A stretch of DNA of 25,440 bases from an uncultured Acetatifactor sp. (lineage in GTDB: Bacteria > Bacillota > Clostridia > Lachnospirales > Lachnospiraceae), in contig CAJUSI010000052.1 of NCBI GenBank assembly GCA_910589035.1, positions 1 to 25,440 on the forward strand. Reading direction: 5' to 3'. Below, piece by piece: positions 13,267-19,406 of the stretch. Numbering within the stretch: the stretch's first letter is position 1; each line of letters begins with the position of its first letter. Under the pieces are notes generated by a model that did not search any database, had not been told where the DNA came from, and saw only the letters and a program-made list of their open reading frames with translations. The translations under genes were made by a program, and so were the position numbers.

Positions 13267-13449
13267 TTAATTTCCCTCTTCTGCCAGGGCCGCATTTACG
13301 CTTTCCTCGCAGGAACGCATGGCCAGAATAGTCCTCTCCAACAGCTCATCCAGGATCCACCCCAGCCGTTCCGCGCCGGCGGCGATCACATCCCTGGAAC
13401 AGCCTGCGGCAAATCTCTTGTCCTTATACTTTTTCTTCAGGCTGGGCAA
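13267..13449 (-). pseudogene. C-terminal remnant of an HDIG-domain hydrolase
   Basis: Sixty codons read LPSLKKKYKDKRFAAG, then CSRDVIAAGAERLGW and LDELLERTILAMRSCEESV. This is the usual C-terminal tail of predicted HDIG phosphohydrolases of about 190 residues; the HD catalytic part is missing. A different frame starts at an ATG at 13508 with GAGGAG 5 bases upstream, right after the phosphoesterase stop, and runs 23 codons (MPRMQGIFRLSGISEK..) to a stop at 13437. A one-base shift would join both into one protein of about 79 residues. I favour a decayed gene; a small real protein with a sequencing or programmed frameshift is the alternative. Confidence 0.5.
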
Positions 13450-13517
13450 TTCCGCCGTCGTTTCTCCGAAATCCCGGACAGTCTGAAAATGCCCTGCATA
13501 CGGGGCATGAATACTCC

Positions 13518-14138
13518 TCAGCGGATATGCTCCTGGGGATTCTCGTCCTCATAGTCGAAGACGCATTTCTCATAGGCATTGATAATATGGGTATCCATAT
13601 ATTTGTCATACCGTTTGTGTTTCCTTCCATAGGTCATGTGCACATGACCGTGAAGGTAATATTTCGGACGATATTTCTCCATCAGCGTCCGGAATACCTG
13701 AAACCCCTGATGGGGCAGGTCCCGCCCGTCATTCATCTGGTACGCGGGCGCATGAGTCACCAGAATGTCAAAGCCTCTTCTGCGCAGCAGCTTGAACCTG
13801 AGCTTTTTGACCCGCTTTGCCATCTGCTTCTCCGTGTACTGATGAGGTCCCGGCTTATAACGCATGGACCCGCCAAGCCCCAGAATCCGGATCCCCTGGT
13901 AGACATAAATCTGATCCTCAATGCAGATACAGCCCTCCGGGGGAATCCTCTCATATTTTTTATCATGATTACCATGCACGTACAATACCGGCGCCGATGA
14001 GAGCGTCACCAGAAAAGTAAGATACCGCGGGTCCAGATCGCCGCAGGAGATAATCAGGTCAATCCCCTCCACTTTACTTTTTTCGAAAAAATCCCACAGG
14101 GATTTCGATTCCTCATCCGCAATTACCATTATCCTCAT
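13518..14138 (-). CDS. Calcineurin-like metallophosphoesterase
   Basis: A 206-residue cytoplasmic phosphoesterase of the YfcE-like type. Metal-binding motifs in order: GDLD at about 33-36, GNHD at 57-60, THAPAYQ near 128, HGHVH near 163. The first motif, normally DxH, reads ADEES, so the histidine is replaced by glutamate. The rest of the dinuclear site is intact, so it is probably still a metal enzyme. Substrate unknown. It stops just before the HDIG remnant in the same direction. The ribosome site before the ATG is modest (AAAGG). Confidence 0.88.
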   Translation of the reverse strand: MRIMVIADEESKSLWDFFEKSKVEGIDLIISCGDLDPRYLTFLVTLSSAPVLYVHGNHDKKYERIPPEGCICIEDQIYVYQGIRILGLGGSMRYKPGPHQYTEKQMAKRVKKLRFKLLRRRGFDILVTHAPAYQMNDGRDLPHQGFQVFRTLMEKYRPKYYLHGHVHMTYGRKHKRYDKYMDTHIINAYEKCVFDYEDENPQEHIR

Positions 14139-14190
14139 AAGCAGGCCTTTCCCCGGAAGCGCTTATGCGCATTCCTCTGTCCGCAGGCGT

Positions 14191-16092
14191 TCAGTTCTTT
14201 ATCCCCTGCTGCTTGATAACAGGCTCAGCCTGCTCCTTTAATTCTTCCTTCTTCGGAATTGAACCGATGACATTTTCCGCCAGCCAGTCCATGGTCATGA
14301 TCTCCTCCGGCGTAAGACTTCTGTCCGGATCCTCCTGAATCACGCCTGTCTGTGAGTACAGGACGCCTGAAAACGGATTAAACTTCTCCGAACTGATCGT
14401 GGCTTTCAAAAGCTCTACCAGGCGCCTGGTGCCGATGGGCAGATGCCTGGAGCACACCACATCGATCACCCCTGCGGACATTCCCCACCAGTAGTTGATC
14501 GCTTTCGTGGCAGACGCATTGTCGTCATACTTCCAGGTTCCGTCCACAATCGTGCGGATCAGCTGCTCATAGAATTTCCCCCAATGGTACAGGGGCATTG
14601 CAAGGTTCCTGGGATGTTCCCCATCCAAATGATAAATACCGAAAAAGCGGGATGCTTCCTCCGGGATCATCATGTCCTTTCCCGATATACAGGAGGAGCC
14701 CGTCTCCCGGATTTTCTTATCGATGTCAAGCTCCTTCCTGGTGGACCATTCCAGATAAACCTTCGACCGGGGATTGATCATCTTCGCTCCCAGCGCAAAG
14801 GCGTTGATATTTGCAATCTCGCCGAAAATAGGATAATCGGCAATATAGGTCATCACACTGTTCTCCGCCATGGCTCCCGCAATGGCTCCCATGAGGAATT
14901 TCGCCTCATGCATCCGGGAGTAGTAGGTCCGGATATACCTGTGGGAGGTATTCAGGGAGCAGTTCAGAATCCTTACCTCCGGGTTATCAATGGCGGCTTT
15001 TACACTGGCCTTCGCAAAGGGCGGCGTTGTGGTAAAAATCAGGTTGCAGCCCTCGGCTATGGCCTTCTGAATAAGGGAGCCCACATTCTCCTCGGTGCCG
15101 TTCTCATAGCAGACCGTGCTCACTTCATCCGGAAAAGTCTGCTCCAGATACAGCCTTCCCAGTTCATGGGCATAGGTCCATGCCGAAGTTCCCGGGGTCT
15201 TCTCGTAGATGAAGGCCGCCTTCAGCCTGGGAGAGCTTAAGGGGAGCAGCATGCTCAGCAGCGGCTTTTTTTCATGGCTGGGCTTCATTTTCAGCTCGAT
15301 ATCCTCATCCTCATTCAGGAGCTCGATTTCCTCCCAGCTTTTTTCCATCAGGCGCTTCAGCTCGTTGGTGGTCATCTCGTCCACCGCATCATAGCCATGT
15401 AATGTAATAAATACCAGAAACGCGTCTCCCTTTGTGATTTTCAGCTTTGCTCCGCCCTCCGCCTCGTACTCGGCGCCGAAGCGTGTATAGACAGCGCTGA
15501 ATTTCAGCAGATCATCCTCCGTCCAGATCTCCCCCGGCGCCTTTCCGACTGCCTTCTGCAGCTTGGCAAAGCTTCCCTCCTGGGAAAACCAGATATAGTT
15601 GATGGGCGCCGCTTTATAGAATTCCATGAATTCATAATAGATCCTGTTCTCTTTTTCCTCCGTGCGCTTGGGTACAATGCGGATCACATTTCCGGGAATG
15701 GAGACCGCCCCGAAATATTTCAGTACGCTGACCCTTTTATTACCCTCCTCCACATAGAACTTATTCATGTACTCATAGGCCTTGATAGGCTCCCTGATTC
15801 CCTCCTCCAGATGGCTGGTGCTCAGGCTGACCCACTTGGCCGCAAACTCCGATTCATCCAGAAGAATCGGCATGAAATTTCCTGCAAAGGAGCTGCTCCT
15901 CCCCACGGTTTTGGTTCCCACAATCCGTTCCACGGGAATCTGCACCAGTCCAAGGGGCACCTCATGATAGGCCCCCTTCTCAGGCATAATATCATCCAGC
16001 ACCTGCAATGTGGGTTTCTCGCCCCGCAGCATTCTGGCCTGATAGTCCTTCTTTCCCGCTTTAAATGCTTTCATATAATCATCTGTTCCCAT
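14191..16092 (-). CDS. ParB-like domain fused to a BMP-type (PnrA) ligand-binding domain, cytoplasmic
   Basis: The 633-residue product has no signal peptide or lipobox. Residues about 50-140 resemble a ParB/Spo0J-type domain (VPLGLVQIPVERIVGT, YVEEGNKRVSVLKYFGA). Residues about 289-600 match the BMP/PnrA nucleoside-binding fold (RLKAAFIYEKTP, GCNLIFTTTPPFAKAS, KFLMGAIAGAMAE, PIFGEIANINAFALGAKMINP split here as PIFGEIANINAF and ALGAKMINP). BMP proteins normally sit outside the membrane and feed an ABC importer; this one must bind its ligand inside. A ligand-sensing role is inference. The start at 16092 has AGGAGG 6 bases upstream; the longer frame is leader DNA. A promoter lies at 16273-16301. 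Confidence 0.85.
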   Translation of the reverse strand: MGTDDYMKAFKAGKKDYQARMLRGEKPTLQVLDDIMPEKGAYHEVPLGLVQIPVERIVGTKTVGRSSSFAGNFMPILLDESEFAAKWVSLSTSHLEEGIREPIKAYEYMNKFYVEEGNKRVSVLKYFGAVSIPGNVIRIVPKRTEEKENRIYYEFMEFYKAAPINYIWFSQEGSFAKLQKAVGKAPGEIWTEDDLLKFSAVYTRFGAEYEAEGGAKLKITKGDAFLVFITLHGYDAVDEMTTNELKRLMEKSWEEIELLNEDEDIELKMKPSHEKKPLLSMLLPLSSPRLKAAFIYEKTPGTSAWTYAHELGRLYLEQTFPDEVSTVCYENGTEENVGSLIQKAIAEGCNLIFTTTPPFAKASVKAAIDNPEVRILNCSLNTSHRYIRTYYSRMHEAKFLMGAIAGAMAENSVMTYIADYPIFGEIANINAFALGAKMINPRSKVYLEWSTRKELDIDKKIRETGSSCISGKDMMIPEEASRFFGIYHLDGEHPRNLAMPLYHWGKFYEQLIRTIVDGTWKYDDNASATKAINYWWGMSAGVIDVVCSRHLPIGTRRLVELLKATISSEKFNPFSGVLYSQTGVIQEDPDRSLTPEEIMTMDWLAENVIGSIPKKEELKEQAEPVIKQQGIKN

Positions 16093-16229
16093 TTCAAACC
16101 TCCTGTTATCGTTCCGCCCTGTGCGCATCTTCGCGCTTCTTCTCTCTGATACCGTCTCTCTTCGTTCCGGCGCTTTTCTCTCAGGCTTCTTCCTTTCGTC
16201 TGAAGAAAACCTTTCTTTTGCAAATTTTT

Positions 16230-16241
16230 GCAAATATTTGC
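16230..16241. promoter_or_regulatory. Palindrome in the leader of the ParB-BMP gene
   Basis: GCAAATATTTGC is a perfect 12-bp palindrome and overlaps two TTTGCAAA-like copies (16217-16234). It lies between the promoter at 16273-16301 and the start codon, where an operator could act as a roadblock. Confidence 0.4.
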
Positions 16242-16272
16242 GGATGTTCCTTTTTCTTCCATTCCGAATTCC

Positions 16273-16301
16273 ATTATAGGAGAGGAATGCATGAAATGCA
16301 A
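16273..16301 (-). promoter_or_regulatory. Promoter of the ParB-BMP gene
   Basis: On the minus strand TTGCAT (16301-16296) and a perfect TATAAT (16278-16273) are spaced by 17 bases. It begins right after the glgCD terminator and gives a leader of about 170 bases. Confidence 0.75.
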
Positions 16302-16302
16302 G

Positions 16303-16340
16303 AAAAAAAAGAGAATCCGGTTTCTGCAAACCGAATTCTC
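16303..16340 (-). terminator. Terminator of glgC-glgD
   Basis: On the minus strand GAGAAT and CGGTTT arms pair across a 4-base loop with a single mismatch between them (13 positions), followed by eight T. It lies 50 bases past the glgD stop. Confidence 0.88.
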
Positions 16341-16389
16341 CTGATTTACGCACAGGGAAGGCCCCCGCGGGAGCGCTGTGCCCTTTCCT

Positions 16390-17532
16390 TTATACTGTCT
16401 GGAATTTCCCGATGTACACGGGGAAGGTATTCGTCCCCTTCATTTCCTTTCCGGCTGTGACGGTGACATTCTTGTCCATGACAAGGTACTCCACATTCGC
16501 TCCCGCTTCCACCACGGTATCCTGCATCAGGATGCAGTTCTTGACCTTTGCACCCTTTGCAACCCTGACACCACGGAAGAGAATGCTGTCCTCCACCTCG
16601 CCTTCGATGACGCAGCCATCGGCAACCATTACATTATTGACCTTTGCACCCTCAATATACCGGGTGGGATTGTCGTCACGAATCTTGGTATAAATCTGCG
16701 GTCCGGAGAACAGGGCGTCCAGATTGTAATCATCCAGAAGCTTCATATTCTCGTCAAAATAGCTCTTCATGTCGCAGATGCGGGCCACATAGCCGTCATA
16801 TTTGTAAGCCTGTACATTCAGCTTATTCAGTCTGGGCAGCAGCACATCGCGCTCAAAGAACTCATCTCCCCGGACGGAAGCCGTGTTGATCAGGTCGATC
16901 AGAAGCTCACGCTCCACCACAAACATATTCATGGAGAAATTCTGAATGCCCGTGTCCTTGGCATTCACATAGATCTTCCTGATTCTGCCGTTCTCTATTC
17001 CAAAAGTATAATAATACCCCAGATCATTTGCCTGCATTTTCAGGAAGCTTTCCGGAAGCTCCTGCTCATTGTAGGCAATGGTCACGTCGGCACCGCTCTC
17101 AATATGGGCGCGGATCATATCCCGGAAATTAAAATTCACCACGATGTTGGTATCCGTAATCACCACATATTTCTCCCTTTCGTCCCTCAGGAAGTCCAGG
17201 ATATTGGCCAGAGCCCCCACACGGCCCGTGTAGGGCTTCGCACTCTTCTCCATAAAGGGCGGGAAAATATGCAGACCGCCGTTCTTGCGGACCAGATCCC
17301 ATTCACGTCCGGAATCCAGATGATCCATCAGCGAATGATAATTGTTGTTCACCATGACGGATATATTGTTAATGTCACAATGTGTCATGCTGGAAAGAAT
17401 AAAGTCGATCAGACGATAACGGCTGGCAAAAGGGATGGAGGCCATCAGGCGCACATTCACCAATTCCGGAACCAGAGCATCGTAACTGTTGGGAAAAATA
17501 ATGCCAAGTGCACTTGTCTTTGAATTTACCAT
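16390..17532 (-). CDS. glgD: GlgD, regulatory/second subunit of ADP-glucose pyrophosphorylase
   Basis: The 380-residue product is a nucleotidyltransferase homologue with a C-terminal left-handed beta-helix (VNNVMVADGCVIEGEVEDSI.. hexad repeats from about 285). The N-terminus ALGIIFPNSYD replaces the catalytic GGxGxRL loop of GlgC, and the SGDH region reads ITDTNIV, so it is probably not catalytic alone. In Firmicutes GlgD pairs with GlgC and raises its activity. Its ATG lies inside the glgC stop (ATGGTAA, 7-base overlap), which suggests translational coupling and fixed subunit ratio. Confidence 0.95.
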   Translation of the reverse strand: MVNSKTSALGIIFPNSYDALVPELVNVRLMASIPFASRYRLIDFILSSMTHCDINNISVMVNNNYHSLMDHLDSGREWDLVRKNGGLHIFPPFMEKSAKPYTGRVGALANILDFLRDEREKYVVITDTNIVVNFNFRDMIRAHIESGADVTIAYNEQELPESFLKMQANDLGYYYTFGIENGRIRKIYVNAKDTGIQNFSMNMFVVERELLIDLINTASVRGDEFFERDVLLPRLNKLNVQAYKYDGYVARICDMKSYFDENMKLLDDYNLDALFSGPQIYTKIRDDNPTRYIEGAKVNNVMVADGCVIEGEVEDSILFRGVRVAKGAKVKNCILMQDTVVEAGANVEYLVMDKNVTVTAGKEMKGTNTFPVYIGKFQTV

Positions 17533-18734
17533 TCTTCTTCACCGCCTTCTACATTTTTCTTTACCATGGCATTGGGGCCTATCTTGGCATTGTCGCCGAT
17601 GGTGATACCCGCTCCTACGGTGGCCACACCCTTTTCCTCTTCCGTGGGCATTGCTCCCACCACGGCATTCTCCCCGATGGTCACATTCTCCGCCACGATA
17701 CAGTGCTTCACAACGGCACCCGCCTTGATCACTGTGTTGCCCATCACTACGGCATCCTCAAGTACGGCGCCCTTCTCCACCCTGACACCGGAAAAGAGGA
17801 TGGAATGCTTTACCTCTCCCTTGATCCGGCATCCGTCGGTAATCATGGAGTCCTCCACCACTGCTCCGGCACTGATTTTATGACCGGTCATACCGCTGTT
17901 GCGGCTGTAAATCTTCCAATCCTCATCAAACAGGTTGATTCCGCTGTGCTCCGGATCCAGGATTTCCATATTCGCCTCCCAGAGAGAGGAGATGGTTCCC
18001 ACATCCTTCCAGTATCCGTTGAAATGATATGCATACATCCTGCGGTTATCCTTCAGCAGATTGGGGATGATATTATTCCCGAAATCGTTCTCGGAATTGG
18101 GATCCGCCTCATCCTCCTCCAGATACTTCTTCAGAATCTCCCAGTTGAATATGTAGATTCCCATGGAGGCCAGATTGGACTTCGGATTCTTGGGCTTCTC
18201 CTGGAATTCTGTAATCCTGTCATCCTTGTCCGCAACCATCAGACCGAAGCGGGAAGCCTCCTCCCAGGGAACCTCCATGACCGCCACACTGAACTCCGCA
18301 TTCTTCTCCTTATGGAATTTCAGGAAATCGCTATAGTCCTGCTTGCAGATCTGGTCGCCGGAAAGGATGATCACATACTGAGGATCGTAGCGCTCAATAA
18401 AAGAAATATTCTGATAAATCGCATTTGCCGTTCCCTTGTACCAATCCGATCCGCTTGCCTTCTGATAAGGCGGCAGGACATGTACTCCGCCGTAAAGGCG
18501 GTCCAGATCCCAGGGTTGCCCGTTCCCGATATACTCGTTCAGCACCAAAGGCTGATACTGGGTCAGAATACCCACTGTATCAATCCCCGAATTGACACAG
18601 TTTGACAGCGGAAAGTCGATAATACGGTACTTCCCGCCAAACGGCACCGCCGGTTTCGCCAGCTTTTCCGTCAATGTGTACAGACGGGAGCCCTGCCCAC
18701 CGGCCAAAAGCATTGCAATCATTTCTTTTGCCAT
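17526..18734 (-). CDS. glgC: Glucose-1-phosphate adenylyltransferase (ADP-glucose pyrophosphorylase)
   Basis: The 402-residue enzyme makes ADP-glucose from ATP and glucose-1-phosphate, the committed step of glycogen synthesis. Seen: LLAGGQGSRLYTLT at 10-23, KPAVPFGGKYRIIDFPLSN, the YKGTANAIYQN segment, EFQEKP, NDFGNNIIP and YWKDVGT, then beta-helix repeats. The usual SGDHIYKM reads SGDQICKQ: the metal-binding aspartate stays but H and Y are changed. AGGAGGG lies 7 bases before the ATG. No glycogen synthase or branching enzyme gene is in the window. Confidence 0.96.
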   Translation of the reverse strand: MAKEMIAMLLAGGQGSRLYTLTEKLAKPAVPFGGKYRIIDFPLSNCVNSGIDTVGILTQYQPLVLNEYIGNGQPWDLDRLYGGVHVLPPYQKASGSDWYKGTANAIYQNISFIERYDPQYVIILSGDQICKQDYSDFLKFHKEKNAEFSVAVMEVPWEEASRFGLMVADKDDRITEFQEKPKNPKSNLASMGIYIFNWEILKKYLEEDEADPNSENDFGNNIIPNLLKDNRRMYAYHFNGYWKDVGTISSLWEANMEILDPEHSGINLFDEDWKIYSRNSGMTGHKISAGAVVEDSMITDGCRIKGEVKHSILFSGVRVEKGAVLEDAVVMGNTVIKAGAVVKHCIVAENVTIGENAVVGAMPTEEEKGVATVGAGITIGDNAKIGPNAMVKKNVEGGEEEW

Positions 18735-18768
18735 ATAACTGCCCTCCTAAAATTTTAGTTCTGGAATA

Positions 18769-18797
18769 ATTATACAACAAATTGATGATAAATAACA
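18769..18797 (-). promoter_or_regulatory. Probable promoter of glgC
   Basis: A perfect TATAAT (18774-18769) on the minus strand lies 34 bases before the glgC ATG; the -35 (TGTTAT, 17 bases upstream) is poor. Upstream DNA is very AT-rich. The spacer to 18995 also holds the dyad CCGGAA-ATT-TTCCGG at about 18854. Confidence 0.45.
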
Positions 18798-18995
18798 GAG
18801 TTTTTTGTCATATTTTTAAAATTTTAAAAATTATTTCCAAATTCCCGGAAATTTTCCGGCAAGCCCGAAATACCCCGCTTTTATACCGCCCGGGCTCAAA
18901 GGCCTGCCGCAAAACGTGGAATTCCCTGATTTTATGCGCCTCCTGCCGCAGGGAAGCCGCCGCGGAGAATCGTTCCGGGAGAAAGAGGGCTCCTC

Positions 18996-19247
18996 TCACC
19001 CCTGCAGTCCCCTGGCCTGCCTGTCCATATCCTCGATGACGATATCGTGGATCTCTCCCAGGGAAGCGCAGTATTCCAGCACCCTCCAGGGCTCATTGGT
19101 GTGAAAATGAATCTTGATCAGCTCATCATCCCCAACCGCCAGAAGGCAGTCGCCCTTTAAATTCTCCGTAAAATATTCGCTGATCACATCCTCGTCAAGA
19201 TTCTCCCCCTCGATCAGCAATTGTGTGTCGTATCGGAATTCCAGCAT
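18996..19247 (-). CDS. Orphan FakA/YloV C-terminal-like domain protein
   Basis: An 83-residue protein: FRYDTQLLIEGENLDEDVI, then GDCLLAVGDDELIKIHFHTNEPWRVLEY with spacing as in FakA (split as GDCLLAVGDDELIK and IHFHTNEPWRVLEY), then GEIHDIVIEDM. In FakA (DAK2-type fatty-acid kinase) this pattern closes the large C-terminal region; here it stands alone, without the ATP-binding DAK2 domain. It may bind a partner such as a DegV/FakB protein, which is inference. I start at 19247 because AAAGGAG lies 9 bases upstream. It follows the large membrane-anchored gene by 159 bases of GC-rich spacer with a CGCCCGT/ACGGGCG hairpin just before the ribosome site. Confidence 0.75.
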   Translation of the reverse strand: MLEFRYDTQLLIEGENLDEDVISEYFTENLKGDCLLAVGDDELIKIHFHTNEPWRVLEYCASLGEIHDIVIEDMDRQARGLQG

Positions 19248-19406
19248 TTTTATTTTCTCCTTTCCCCGCCCGTCCAAAACGGGCGCAGCTCCTTTTCTCC
19301 GGCTTACCGGCGGGCTTACACATGCCGGGCCCTGCCGTCCGGCGCCGGGCCTTTCCCGCGGTTTCCCGAAGGAGGCCGTCCGGCGTAGTCTTAGCTTCCT
19401 GCTTTC

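Noticed and set aside
16378..18605. Long plus-strand frames opposite glgD and glgC
   Set aside because: Antisense shadows of clearly conserved genes; histidine- and isoleucine-rich with no ribosome sites.
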